A stretch of DNA of 42,963 nt from Gnetum montanum (GCA_015680685.1 MNCI01008319.1:45367-88329); one strand, 5' to 3'. Shown: positions 17,603-29,062, counted from the stretch's first letter. Translations and numbers: made by a program. The notes: a model not told the origin generated them from the sequence alone.

Positions 17603-20600
17603 TGAATATTTTATCTAAATTGCTTCTAAACCATCAATTTGAGGCAAATCTGCTATGTAACAAATGCATAGTAGATGTGAGTATGCATGGCATACATACA
17701 TATACAAAAGAATCAAACACACAACCTTGTACTTATAATAGCAACTACATACCACTATTCTACCCAAGTTTTTTAACACATGAAATATTTTTTATATCAT
17801 TTAAACATATATCTCTGGGTCCCATCCGGTACCCACTAGCAAGCAAGAATGAGACCTAAGAACACACATAAGCATGGTTAAGATGATCATGGGATGTACA
17901 ATGGACGTGGCTAGATGGGCCACATGAACCCATGTAGATTGGTTTATGGTTTTTCATCAATTTGACTAGTTGGTCAAGCATGACCACATATAGATAATTT
18001 TTAAAGTAATTTTTCAGTAATTTTTTAATTTAGAATTTTAAAATTTTAATCTATTTAAAAGAAAGATACTGTAAAAGCACACTAAGCTAATTAGCTTTGG
18101 TGGCTATTTGAAGAGTAATTAAGGCTTATGTTTGAAAAGTGTAAGGTCTTCAATTCCAAGTCCCAAAATTTTGACTTTATGATTTTTTTTCACCTTTTAT
18201 TATTAAAATAATTAACACAAAATAGGTAGTTAACATGGTGGTTGGTGCATTAATGGTAAGATTTTGATTTGCCTAGTAGAAGTTTGTAGGTTTGATTCTC
18301 AATCCTAAAATTTTTACCCTTATTTTTTAATTAATTAATTCATTATTTTTAAGGCACACATGGAAAATTTTCTAATGGTAATATCTTCCAAATTGTAAGT
18401 CCAATCAGGACAAAATTTATACCATTGAAATTGTCTCAACAAGTGCTATGTGTTGGGCATGATCTTAAAGTGAAATTACTAAGTTGAATTTATATGATTT
18501 TAAAGGACTCAAATAGCATATTTTACTAAATTATGCCTCAATACATCAATTTATTGATGAAATGAGGATTTCTAGGTGACTTAAGCTTGATTATAAATGA
18601 TAAACGAACTCAAGGATAAAATTTTAATATATATATCCTTTATAATTTTGACATTGATCTAGTGCAAACCTATGCTCTAGCATCATGCCTATACTAGTTA
18701 AGTAGGAATAAAGGGAACCTAAGGGCTATGTTGACTCCCTTAAACTTACTAATGCATAGGTATTAGGTAGGGATGGGTAATAAGTTCTTGAATGAGATAA
18801 ATTTTTATAAGACTTAAACTATGGCTACTAACCTCATGGGAGATTTCATGATTTTGGGCAATGCCCAAATTTTGTCTTTGTTTTCCATTTGTATTTGATG
18901 TCAAGTAGATGTTATAATTTTTATGCATTAAAAGAAGCTGAAAAAAGCCAATCAAAAGTGGTAGAAAATATTAGAACAACATAGTTTATGATAAGAAAAA
19001 AAGAAGAAAATTTATCCCACATGAATAGAAGTTGTAACACCTCTCCACTTCTTAAGCTATAAAAGGATGTCATAAGCCTCATTAAAATGTACAATGGAAC
19101 AATGAGATTTTCAAGATGAATTAAGTGAAGATTTTCTTTTATCCATTTGAGTGGCTACCAATTTGTTAGTGTAGGTGCCCACTTTTCTCACATTCTTGTA
19201 GCCAACAATTAAGCCCTCTCATCATGAATTTTGCAAGGCCCAATTCTCATATTTGTTTCTCATACTTTTCTCACAAATTTCTCATATTCTCACAATTATT
19301 CTCAAAAACCATTTCTTTCAAATTTTCTTACAAAGATTGATGATGAAGGAGATCTTCTCATGAATCCAAAAATATGCTAAATTTAGTTTTTTTAAATACT
19401 ATTATGTTTCATGTCCTTGTCTCAATTATTATCATGAATGATTTTGATAAGTGTTTGATAAATGCATTTAGGTTAAGAGCCCTTAATTCATGAGTGTTAT
19501 TTGTGCTTTTTCCTCCACCAAGAAGATAGGAATTTAGGAATATTTCTTTCAACATTATGAGGTATTCAATGTTAGATTTATGTTTTAGAATGAATGGCAT
19601 CTAAGATTAGGTTTATGCTCTGTGTTATTGATAAATTGATGTTTAATTTAACCTATAATCCCAATAATATTTAAGCCTCTATTTATTCCAACATATGTAA
19701 AGTACATCTAGGCATGTTATTAATGTTTTCATATCCATGTGATGTCTAATTCAATGTCAAGTTACACACCCATCATTATAAAGCCATGGTTGCTCAATTT
19801 GAATGTAGAAGTCATGAAATCAAGTTACATGACATATCAAATCCAATTGCATGTATGTATTAGAGGTTTATATTGGTCTTTGATATATCACATCACTATG
19901 GTCAAAGTTTAGAGAATATTTGATATTATTTTCCCTTAAATCAGGCTTGTTTTGAGCATTTATTTTTTGAGTTGTAGGTTATATCACTAAGGATAGATTC
20001 AGTTGATACCAATCCATATCATATCGATCCATATAGATTCCAACGATACCAATCAATATCATTATTTAATATATTGATTCATATAGATTCCAGGAAAGAG
20101 AACCGATATTTTTATATTATGAGAAAAAATCAAAGTGCCAGACATATCACTCGTTATCACTCTAGCAATATGTATTGGTACAGTTGTGTTTCATCTCACT
20201 CCATATTAATCTAGTAATCCAAATCAATATGTTTGTAGAAAATTCCAAAGAGCTTCTCATAGCTATCTTGCTCCAACAATAAAGATTGATAAGTAGAAGA
20301 AGTTTCTTGATTCTAGTCATTCGAGGCGATGTACAGTGATATAGTGAAATTTCTAAGTGATCTCTTGTCATTAGGGTTTGAATTCTAGGCATTTTGATTT
20401 TTTATTTTGTTGCTTATCTTTTGCTACTAATCTCCTAGAAGAGGAACTTAAGAATAACCTTAATCAATTTATTAATTTCTAATAACACTACAAGATGGGT
20501 AAGAGTTATCCTTGTCTTACTAAAATCTCTTGTAATTATTGTACCTTATCAAAGCATAATAAAATCTCCTAGTCATTGATATCCATGGAAGTTATTGGGA

Positions 20601-20733
20601 AGGAATCTTATTGGTTGACATGATAAATCTTGAACATGATGCACATTTGTAGTTCTCCCTAGCTCCTGGCTCCATGGTTCATCACCAAAATGTAGTTGAC
20701 CCTTGATTCTAAGTGATCCTTGGATCATCATTT
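17603..20733. other. AT-rich intergenic stretch with a possible SINE
   Basis: No coding gene is recognised. Around 18075-18320 two successive stretches end in B-box-like sequences (GGTCTTCAATTCCAAGTCCC and GGTTTGATTCTCAATCC), each followed by AAAATTTT; these could be remnants of tRNA-derived SINE units, at low confidence. A short local repeat (GATACCAATC...ATATAGATTCC) lies at about 20004-20092. Confidence 0.35.
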
Positions 20734-20745
20734 GCTCTTATACCA
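20734..20745 (-). other. Primer-binding site of minus-strand LTR element (iMet-like)
   Basis: The minus strand reads TGGTATAAGAGC, one base from the common plant PBS TGGTATCAGAGC complementary to initiator tRNA-Met. It begins three bases after the LTR end (...GATGTCACA). It shows that 20749-21235 is a 5' LTR and not a random repeat. Confidence 0.65.
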
Positions 20746-20748
20746 AAT

Positions 20749-21235
20749 GTGACATCATGTTCCTAGATGTCATGGCAAACATCAAATATATGTAACATTC
20801 AACATTATGCATAAAGAAATATAACAGGGAAAATATAGAAGAAAATGAAAAGAATACTTTATTAATGTGAAATAGTATATTTGGGTCATGCTTTGAGGGT
20901 TTCGTGGGGTTATATTCCTTTGGTATCTATCCTTTAAAGGAAATCCAACATTGCCACCATGGTTAGACATGTAATTGGTTTAAAAGGATGGTCAATCACC
21001 TTCTTTTCCCACTTCACCCAACACCTATTACTCACCTTTACTATCTCCACAACCCATGCTAATATGACCTCTAATTATTGGGTATAAATACCTTAGGTTA
21101 AACCCTAAAGGTCATCGTGAGAGATATGTCTTTTATTATAACACATTCTTTCAGGTCTTATTACAATATTTACAATATTTTTTATGAAGTGTCATCATCT
21201 TTGTTATGGAATGATACCATTTAGGAATGGGAACA
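20749..21235 (-). repeat. LTR, copy B (remnant of an LTR retrotransposon)
   Basis: On the minus strand it starts TGTTCCCATTCC and ends GATGTCACA, about 487 bp with TG...CA ends, followed by an iMet-type PBS. It is homologous to copy A at 5873-6376. Only about 150 bp of possible internal sequence follows and no coding sequence is seen, so the body of the element is missing. Confidence 0.65.
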
Positions 21236-22689
21236 TGAAATATTTTCCCTCTAATCCTTCAAGAACTAGTTGCAGCTAATGATAAATCTAGTATGATTTG
21301 AAACATCTTGCAAAGACGAAAACATGAATGCTATGGATGATACAAGGCATATATTGGTGCTTTAAGTGTAATTTAAACTAACAGCCTCTTACCCACAAAT
21401 TCCTTTTAAACAATAAGCTAACAACTTAAGCCACTTCTCATTAGTTAAATACATAATAAGGATAAAAGAAAAGGTACTCATTGTGTTAATCAAGAATTAA
21501 AAAGGTTATATTACCTAAATGCTCAATGTTCATTACCCCAAGTGGATCCTCTAATCTAATCTTTTACTAAGTGGTGAGTGGTTGTACTCAAGCCGAAAAG
21601 CAAGCCTTAGAACTTAAGAAACAAGAAACTTATCATTACTCTAAATGATGGCCCTAATATCTTAGAGCTTGTGTATAAGAAAGCATTAGTACTTTATTTT
21701 TTCAAGTGTTAGTTCTTTAATTAGTATTACCTAAATGATTGAATGGTTTTCTAACTTCATATCTTAAGGTTATGTTATCAATTGGTTGATATAAACTTTA
21801 AAAGTAATGGATGATTTATATGTGTTATTAGCATGTATCTCCTTAATTCATGAGTTGTATCCAAGGCCCAATTGTATGATGCTCTAGAGGAAAAATAAAT
21901 TAATATGGTTTTCCCTACTAATTGGTTTAACACCCTTGCATTTTTCTATGTGGATGTTGCATGTTTATATTATGTTCAAGGGAGCTTTGAGAGCAGCAAT
22001 TCAACCAAGATCTAATGTTTTCTTTTGCTTTATAAATTTTTAAATTATTCTACATTTTTTATGAGTATAGAAGTTTTTTCTTAATGTTTACTAAAGGCTT
22101 TAATCTTGATCTAAAGATAAGAAACTCAGATAAATGACTAAGAGTTCTTCTTAAGATGTGTGAGAGATATGGATATCAGATTGGAAGAATCCAAAAATCT
22201 AAAGATTTAATATTAGAAACACTAATTTTCATAATTGATGTCCAAAACATCTATTAATATCCCTAGTAATGTTAGTGCTAACATAAGCTATGAGTGAGAG
22301 AAAGCAATGAGTTTCTGTGATTCAAAGCTAAATATGACACTACCTCATCATTGCAAACATTAACTACAACTATTGAAAGGTCTATTGAAGCTCAATACAA
22401 CGCAAAAATGATTATTTTTGGACTTCCAAGGTTGGGTGATGCTAAAGCTAATGTTGAGCATCACCAAGCTCATCATTGCCAAAGAAAATGTTGAGTTTGA
22501 TGAGAAATGCCAAAGGTGGTAGCACATCGAAGTAGGATGATTATTTCATTAGTTTCAAGCACTAAAAGGTGTTGATTCAAGGTAGATATTGATGTCAATT
22601 GACTTCAACCTTTATAAAAGATGAAGAAGCTTGAGCCAAGTGAAGAAAGAACAATGAATGGATCAAGTCTTTGCTGCTTGAATGAAGTA
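21236..22689. other. AT-rich intergenic stretch
   Basis: No gene or known repeat is recognised. The right end, GCTGCTTGAATGAAGT, is the left flank of the copia insertion site. Confidence 0.5.
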
Positions 22690-22912
22690 AAAAAAAGATG
22701 GGTACAACACCAATATTTGGAAAAAAGCTATATTCACTAGAAGATGATAGTACAAATTCTTTATCATTATCACTTCATTACTTTCTATTAACCTTATGTC
22801 AAAAATCATTATTATCAACTATAACCTTATTATTAACATTAGTGTTAATCTTTAACTTAACGTTCTTCTTATTAAATAAGAAAAAATTGTTCTTACAAGC
22901 TATCTGCCTAGA
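22690..22912. repeat. Duplicate of the right flank of the copia element (probable empty-site allele)
   Basis: These 223 bp equal 29543-29765 with no difference that I could find apart from the A-tract length at the start, and end at N 22913. They follow the left flank without any LTR. Read this way, left flank + A-tract + right flank is the uninterrupted target site, joined at N to the interior of the 5' LTR. The hydrophobic 71-codon ORF inside (from 22698) is the same as that at 29557. Confidence 0.7.
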
Positions 22913-22913
22913 N

Positions 22914-23199
22914 TTCTTGATGGGAGAACAAGGCACGAGGAATCAATGGAAGTGTAGCAGTTCAGGTCCCTTTCACAGTCGCTTATAGTCTGCATACACC
23001 ATGACTACAGAGCACCCATGTGAAAGAAGATCCGGAACATTTAGGCATCAATGGCATCAATGGCTGGAGGCCAGTTCTATCTATTTTTCAAAATTGATTT
23101 GTGCATTTTTGTTTCATGCACATTTGTAGATTAAGAGATCTATTTTTACATGCTTCCGCTTGTGCAATCTGGTTTTTGATGCATGTAAGATTTCTCACA
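22914..23199 (+). repeat. Copia 5' LTR, truncated at N
   Basis: Corresponds to the last 286 bp of the 3' LTR (29257-29542) without length change, ending TTTCTCACA. The missing part includes the LTR start and is likely lost at the assembly join, not biologically. Confidence 0.85.
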
Positions 23200-23201
23200 T
23201 T

Positions 23202-23213
23202 TGGTATCAGAGC
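23202..23213 (+). other. Copia primer-binding site
   Basis: TGGTATCAGAGC, an exact match to the plant initiator tRNA-Met PBS, two bases after the LTR end. Confidence 0.9.
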
Positions 23214-24714
23214 AAGGTTGGATCTCTGCCTTGATGCTTAGTTTTGGTTTTCTGGGTTTTTGCTGCATTGTTTCTGTCTGCAAATTTCTACGATTTTGTC
23301 TATGCATTTTGGGGCTTCTACAATTTTTGTCTGCATATTTTTATGATGTTAGTAGATCTAGTGAGATTTGGAACCTCGATTTATGGTGCCCCTTTAGCCC
23401 AATTAGAATGAGTGCTTCAACGTTTGGATCCTTGATTTTTCATGTTGGCCTTATGTTTTCTTCTGGCCATGGATCTACTACCCTGAGAGAATGGTGCTAT
23501 CTCGGGCAGTCTATCCGATTGAGGCAATGGGTGTTGTAGGAAGAGTAAAGGATTGAATATTGCTATTGCTATTTCTGTAAGCGACTGTCAAAATTTAACA
23601 GAACCTTTGTATTTCTGCTGCGATTTTGCTTTTTGAACATACCGATAAGTGATGCCTTGGTATTTTGAAATATCCTTTGACATGAAAAAGGAATTTTACT
23701 GCAATTTTGGACATTTGAATTTAAACTGATGGCCTTTGAAATATTTAATTTGCTCACATGGGTGAGTAATTTTGGCATTTGGAATGACAGTTTTTAATAC
23801 TACCATTTTTCGAAATAAGGATGCATTGATTTAAATGATTCATGTGGAAGAAAATATATATATAGATATATATTCCATTGTTGTTTTGAAAAATGGCAAT
23901 TATGGACTCATGTTTTGGTGTTTTTCAAGCAAGAAATGATTGTAGGTTTTTTCATGCTTGCTTAGAATTTAATTGCATTTTGTCAATATTGATTTTGATG
24001 CATAATGTAATCGTATGTATAACAAGAAAGAAAATTTTTGCATCATTTACTAGTGATCCTTATAATTTGTATAGTCATAGAGTGGCCACAGCATCTTTGA
24101 TTATACAAAATTATAAATTAAGAGTTTTGGATCACATAAGTAATTGTGATTAATCACATGTAATATAATAGACTTTATCCCACAGGAATTTCTATTATAT
24201 TTAATGTGGTCAATCAGGATGAAATGTTGAATTATTTTTCTTAATTTGCCCACAGGGATTAAGAAAAGGCATATAATTCAATAGTTTCCTCATAAGGATA
24301 TATGGATCTATTTGAATTAAAATTTAGCCCACAGGCAATTTTATGTCATTTGATTCATATCTTGCATGTTTTACATTGGTAAATGTGCCCTAAGGTATTT
24401 CATCACATATATAGTATTGTGATTAATCATCTGTCATATGATAGATTTTGTCCCACATGAATTTCCATTATATTTACAGTGATTAATCAGGGTGAAGTAT
24501 TGAATTATTTTTCTTAATTTGCCCACAGGGATTAAGAAAAGGAATATAGTTTAATAGCTTCATCATAAGGATATATGAGTCTGTTTGAATTAAAATTTAG
24601 CCCACAGGCAATTTTATGTCATGTGATTCATATTTTTGCATGTTTACATTGGTACACATGTCCTACAGTTTATAGCCTAAAATTTAGTGACATAAGCATG
24701 TTTATTTTGCAGCT
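23214..24714 (+). other. Long untranslated leader of the copia element
   Basis: About 1.5 kb separates PBS and gag ATG. The ORFs at 23201-23539 and 23893-24153 resemble no known domain and are probably chance. The second half is a tandem duplication (about 24133-24680) rich in CCCACAGG. Just before the ATG, GTTTATTTTGCAG (ending 24712) is a good splice acceptor, so the leader may contain an intron. Confidence 0.5.
24133..24680 (+). repeat. Tandem duplication of about 274 bp in the copia leader
   Basis: TGTGATTAATCA occurs at 24145 and 24419 (offset 274). The following blocks repeat in the same order: TCCCACA-GAATTTC, GCCCACAGGGATTAAGAAAA, AAGGATATATG, TTGAATTAAAATTTAGCCCA and CAGGCAATTTTATGTCAT. 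Copies differ by scattered substitutions and small indels. Confidence 0.8.
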
Positions 24715-25455
24715 ATGCAACCTGTAAATTACTCTGACTTTAAATGTGACATTCCTGAATTGATGGGTGATAATTACAAGGTGTGGAAGGAGAGAATTCT
24801 CCTTCATTTAGGATGGATGGACATTGATTATGCTATCCGTAAGGATGAACCACCTGCGGTTAATGCAACCAGCCATCCAGATGATATTGGTCTTTATGAT
24901 AAATGGGAGCGATCTAATCGTCTCTGCGTAATGTTCATAAAAACCAAGATCTCGGCTGGTATACGTGGATCATTGGAACAGTATAACAATGTGCGCGCTT
25001 TGTTAAAAGCTATTGATGAACAATTTGAAACATCAGACAAAGCGTTGGCCAGCACCTTGATAATGAAGTTCTCATCCATGAAGCTCACTAGAATTGGTGG
25101 TGTGCATGAGCAAATCATGCACATGAGGGACATAGCGGCTCAACTAAAAACACTTGAGGTTGAGATGTTTGAATCTTTCCTTGTGTACTACATCCTAAAC
25201 ATGCTCCCACCGCAGTATGGACCCTTTAAGATTTCTTACAACACACATAAGGACAAATGGTCAATTAATGAATTGATGACCATGTGTGTACAAGAAGAGG
25301 GTAGACTTGCCATGGAAGCGAAGGATAGTGTGCATTTGGCCATGCAAGGAAAGAATAAAAAACAAGTCAACACTAAAGGGAAGGGAAAAATCCCTCCACA
25401 AGCTGATATCAAAAGGAATCTAGATGCTTTTTCTGTAAAAAGAAAGGGCACATAA
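24715..25455 (+). CDS. gag: Copia gag (UBN2 family), 3' end frameshifted
   Basis: A 246-codon frame from ATGCAACCTG. Residues about 8-60 (FKCDIPELMGDNYKVWKERI, LGWMDIDYAI) and the following helical region (about 60-215, with FESFLVYYILNMLPPQYGPF) match plant copia gag of the DUF4219/UBN2 type, which assembles the particle. The frame ends in an aberrant tail. The expected zinc knuckle CFFCKKKGHIKKDC (CX2CX4HX4C, 25425-25466) lies in the other frame, that of pol, so a one-base loss just upstream, around 25405-25424, separates gag from its knuckle and from pol. Plant copia elements normally have one gag-pol frame. A programmed shift cannot be excluded but I see no clear slippery site. The start follows an acceptor-like TTTTGCAG. 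Confidence 0.85.
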   Translation: MQPVNYSDFKCDIPELMGDNYKVWKERILLHLGWMDIDYAIRKDEPPAVNATSHPDDIGLYDKWERSNRLCVMFIKTKISAGIRGSLEQYNNVRALLKAIDEQFETSDKALASTLIMKFSSMKLTRIGGVHEQIMHMRDIAAQLKTLEVEMFESFLVYYILNMLPPQYGPFKISYNTHKDKWSINELMTMCVQEEGRLAMEAKDSVHLAMQGKNKKQVNTKGKGKIPPQADIKRNLDAFSVKRKGT

Positions 25456-28283
25456 AGAAAGATTGCCTTAAACATCAGAGATGGCTTGAAAAGAAAGGTA
25501 CTCAATCCTCATTTGTTTGTTTTGAATCTAATATGGTTGATGTTAGTCATAACACATGGTGGATTGACTCCGGTTCTACAATCCATGTTACTAATTCCTT
25601 GCAGGGATTAGCAAACCTAAGGAAGCCAGTAGGAAGTGAGTCATGCATCTATTCGGGCAACAAGATGCGCTCACATGTGAAAGCGATTGGCACATGCAAA
25701 TTAGTTTTAAGTAGTGGTTTTGTTTTGGATTTGGAAAGGACATTTTACATTCCTTGTTTTTCAAGGAATTTAATTTCTGTATCAAGGCTTGTATCATTGG
25801 GATTTTCCTTTAACTTTTCAGATACTATGTTCAGTTTATCTTATAGATCTGAAATAGTTGGAAATGGTACATTAACAGATGGTCTTTTTCAACTTAATTT
25901 ACAAAACGACACTTCTTACACTTCTATGCATGTTCATGCTGGCATTAAGCGATGTGTTATGAATGAGGAATCCTCTATGTTATGGCATCGTAGATTAGGC
26001 CATATCTCCATTGAGAGAATCAAGCGCTTGGTAACTGATGGAGTACTTAGTACTCTTGATTTTACTGACTTTGACACTTGTGTAAACTGCATAAAGGGAA
26101 AGCAGACCAATGTGTCAAAGAAAGGTGCCAAGAGGAGTTCTGCCATATTAGAAATCATACATACGGATATTTGTAGTCCAGATATGGATGCATATGATCA
26201 ACGGTATTTCATTACCTTTATTGATGACTACTCACGATACATGTATCTCTACTTGCTTCATCACAAAAATGAAGCTTTAGATGCCTTTAAGGTATTTAAG
26301 GCTGAAGTAGAGAAACAATGCGGTAAGCAAATAAAGATAGTGAGGTCTGATAGAGGTGGTGAATACTATGGTAGATACACTGATGATGGACAAGCACCTG
26401 GTCCCTTTGCTAAGTTTCTTCAAGAGCATGGGATTGTTGCCCAATACACTATGCCTGGTTCTCCGGACCAAAATGGTGTGGCAGAAAGAAGAAACCGAAC
26501 ATTATTGGACATGGTGCGGAGTATGCTTAGCAGCTCCAAGCTTCCTAAGTCTTTGTGGAATGAAGCCCTTAAGACGGCAGTGTATATATTAAACCGAGTT
26601 CCAACCAAGGCTGTCTCTAAGACACCATTTGAATTGTGGAAAGGTTGGAAACCGAGTTTGCGACATATACGCATTTGGGGATGCCCGTCTGAGGTAAGAG
26701 TCTATAATCCACAAGAGAAGAAGCTAGACCCTAGGACCATAAGTGGGTATTTCGTTGGATATGCCGAACGGTCTAAGGGATACAGATTTTATTGTCCATC
26801 ACATACTACTAGGTTTGTGGAATCAAGGAATGCTAAATTTCTTGAGAATGACTTGATTAGTGGGAGTCATCATTCCTGGAACGAAATTCCAGCGACTGAT
26901 CATGCGGATGCTCAACCCTCTACTTCAAGTACTCGATTGATTGTTGTACACAACACGCCTACAGTACAAATACGTGATGTACATCCACCAGTCGTTGAAG
27001 TTCCACAAACTGCTGGTCAAGACATAGTAGATCCAGCTGAACAACAGATACCAGTTCCTGTTGAACAGCCCGTTGATCATCTTGCCCCTCAGGAGCCTGA
27101 TGAACCAACATTAAGACGATCTACTAGAATAAAGCGATCAGCGATTCCTAGTGACTATATAGTGTATCTACAGGAATCTGACTACAACATAGGAGCCGAA
27201 AATGATCCTGACACGTTTTCACAAGCCATGAGTTGTAAGGAATCCGACTTATGGTATGATGCCATGAAAGATGAGATGAACTCTATGTCCACTAATGGAG
27301 TCTGGGATCTTGTCAAGTTGCCCAATGGTGTTAAAGCCATAGGATCCAAATGGGTCTTCAAGACTAAAAGAGACTCCTTGGGCAACATTGAAAGATATAA
27401 GGCTAGACTTGTTGCCAAAGGGTTCACTCAGCAGGAGGGAATAGATTACATGGAGACCTTTTCTCCTGTATCTAAGAAGGACTCCCTTCGTGTGATCATG
27501 GCATTGGTAGCTCACTTTGATTTTGAACTACATCAAATGGATGTGAAAACAGCATTCCTTAATGGTGATCTAGAGGAAGAGGTTTATATGAAACAACCTG
27601 AAGGATTCTCCTCTAATGATGGTGAGCAATTGGTATGCAAGCTTAAGAAGTCTATATATGGCTTGAAACAGGCCTCCCGTCAGTGGTATTTGAAATTCCA
27701 TGATGTCATCACTTCATTTGGCTTTGAAGAAAACATCATGGATCAATGCATATACCAGAAGGTCAGTGGGAGTAAAATCTGTTTTCTTGTCCTCTATGTG
27801 GATGATATCCTTCTTGCAACCAATGATCATGGATTTTTATATGCGGTGAAACAATTTCTCTCTAAGAATTTTGACATGCAGGATATGGGTGAGGCATCTT
27901 ATGTCCTTGGCATTAAGATCCATAGGGATAGATCTAGATATATTCTGGGTCTATCGCAGGAAACCTATATTAATAAAGTTCTAGAGAGGTTTCGGATGAA
28001 AGATTGTTCACCAAGTATTGCACCCATTGTAAAGGGTGACAGGTTCAATTTGAACCAGTGCCCTATGAATGATTTAGAGAAAAGTCACATGAGCAACATT
28101 CCATATGCTTCAGCTGTTGGAAGCCTTATGTATGCTCAGGTCTGCACACGACCTGACATTGCATTTGCTGTGGGGATGTTGGGCCGATATCAGAGTAATC
28201 CAGGTATCGACCACTGGAAGGCTGCAAAGAAATTCATGAGGTACCTTCAAGGTACAAAGGATTACATGCTTATGTATCGATGA
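25425..28283 (+). CDS. pol: Copia pol: zinc knuckle, protease, integrase, reverse transcriptase
   Basis: One open frame (first ATG at 25533) with domains in copia order. Zinc knuckle at 25425-25466; protease WWIDSGSTIHVTN near codon 8 of the ATG-started frame; GAG-pre-integrase zinc finger with LWHRRLGHIS and CVNCIKGKQT; integrase core with Asp in IIHTDICSP (about 211), Asp in RSDRGGEYY (about 272) and Glu in NGVAERRNRT (about 317), so DDE is intact; RT with VFKTKRDSLGNIERYKARLV, FHQMD-like ELHQMDVKTAFLNG and the catalytic YVDD (about 755). It ends at TGA 28281-28283 in a place where relatives continue into RNase H. The enzyme set copies and integrates the element. Apart from the flanking lesions this part looks well preserved. 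Confidence 0.92.
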   Translation, partial: CFFCKKKGHIKKDCLKHQRWLEKKGTQSSFVCFESNMVDVSHNTWWIDSGSTIHVTNSLQGLANLRKPVGSESCIYSGNKMRSHVKAIGTCKLVLSSGFVLDLERTFYIPCFSRNLISVSRLVSLGFSFNFSDTMFSLSYRSEIVGNGTLTDGLFQLNLQNDTSYTSMHVHAGIKRCVMNEESSMLWHRRLGHISIERIKRLVTDGVLSTLDFTDFDTCVNCIKGKQTNVSKKGAKRSSAILEIIHTDICSPDMDAYDQRYFITFIDDYSRYMYLYLLHHKNEALDAFKVFKAEVEKQCGKQIKIVRSDRGGEYYGRYTDDGQAPGPFAKFLQEHGIVAQYTMPGSPDQNGVAERRNRTLLDMVRSMLSSSKLPKSLWNEALKTAVYILNRVPTKAVSKTPFELWKGWKPSLRHIRIWGCPSEVRVYNPQEKKLDPRTISGYFVGYAERSKGYRFYCPSHTTRFVESRNAKFLENDLISGSHHSWNEIPATDHADAQPSTSSTRLIVVHNTPTVQIRDVHPPVVEVPQTAGQDIVDPAEQQIPVPVEQPVDHLAPQEPDEPTLRRSTRIKRSAIPSDYIVYLQESDYNIGAENDPDTFSQAMSCKESDLWYDAMKDEMNSMSTNGVWDLVKLPNGVKAIGSKWVFKTKRDSLGNIERYKARLVAKGFTQQEGIDYMETFSPVSKKDSLRVIMALVAHFDFELHQMDVKTAFLNGDLEEEVYMKQPEGFSSNDGEQLVCKLKKSIYGLKQASRQWYLKFHDVITSFGFEENIMDQCIYQKVSGSKICFLVLYVDDILLATNDHGFLYAVKQFLSKNFDMQDMGEASYVLGIKIHRDRSRYILGLSQETYINKVLERFRMKDCSPSIAPIVKGDRFNLNQCPMNDLEKSHMSNIPYASAVGSLMYAQVCTRPDIAFAVGMLGRYQSNPGIDHWKAAKKFMRYLQGTKDYMLMYR

Positions 28284-28775
28284 GCTGACCATTTGGAGGT
28301 GATTGGCTACTCCGATTCAGACTTTGCTAGCTGCGTTGATTCCAGGAAATCAACATCAGGTTATGTTTTTATGCTAGCTGGAGGAGCCATCTCCTGGAGG
28401 AGTGGAAAGCAAACCTTGGTTGCTACTTCCACAATGGAGGCAGAGTTCGTTTCTTGTTTTGAGGCTACTTCACATGGTGTATGGTTAAAGAGTTTCATAT
28501 CAGGGCTTAGAATTCTGGATTCAATATCTAGGCCATTACAGATATTTTGTGACAATTCAGCTGCTGTCTTTATGGCTAAGAATAATAAGAGTGGCAGTCG
28601 AAATAAACACGTCGACATAAAGTACTTAGCCATAAGGGATCGCATTAAAGAAAATAAAGTGGTCATAGATCATATCAGCACTGAATTAATGCTAGCTGAT
28701 CCTTTGACCAAAGGAATTCCACCACAGTCATTCAAGGATCATGTCAGTTGGATGGGACTTGGTTCCATGATGTAA
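28284..28775 (+). CDS. Copia RNase H, separated from pol by a stop codon
   Basis: Same frame as pol after the TGA, readable from 28284 to TAA 28773-28775. Typical copia RNase H motifs are present: GYSDSDFASCVDSRKSTSGY, SWRSGKQTLVATSTMEAEFV, FCDNSAAVFMAKN and KHVDIKYLAIRDRI, with the acidic residues in SDSDFA, MEAEF and CDNSAA. It degrades the RNA strand during reverse transcription. The single stop upstream is a nonsense mutation in this copy or a sequencing error. Confidence 0.88.
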   Translation, partial: ADHLEVIGYSDSDFASCVDSRKSTSGYVFMLAGGAISWRSGKQTLVATSTMEAEFVSCFEATSHGVWLKSFISGLRILDSISRPLQIFCDNSAAVFMAKNNKSGSRNKHVDIKYLAIRDRIKENKVVIDHISTELMLADPLTKGIPPQSFKDHVSWMGLGSMM

Positions 28776-29048
28776 TATGTTGTACAACATTATAGTGTTA
28801 ATGAAACTCTATTTAGTTGTGCGTTTTCTCATACAGTTGCGCATAAAGTCATTAGAGAACACACACATAAGGTCAGACCGCGAATAAACATTGGGTTTAT
28901 TCATATAGTTAAAGTTACCATATAAAGGAATTAACTTTGAGAAATAATACATTGTAATACATGGAAGATACTACTCGCATTAAGAGGAACTATCACCATG
29001 ATTCATGTATTTGTTTCTTGAAAGTTGGATATTAGAATAAATATGGAG

Positions 29049-29062
29049 ACCAAGTGGGAGAT
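29049..29062 (+). other. Copia polypurine tract
   Basis: ACCAAGTGGGAGAT lies directly before the LTR start TGTAACAATG. AAGTGGGAGATT is the usual PPT context of plant copia elements. Confidence 0.8.

Noticed and set aside
18075-18320. tRNA genes
   Set aside because: B-box-like words are present but no cloverleaf could be drawn; at best remnants of SINEs.
23201-23539. Frame of 112 codons in the copia leader
   Set aside because: It starts on the primer-binding site, has no known domain, and is not expected in copia elements.
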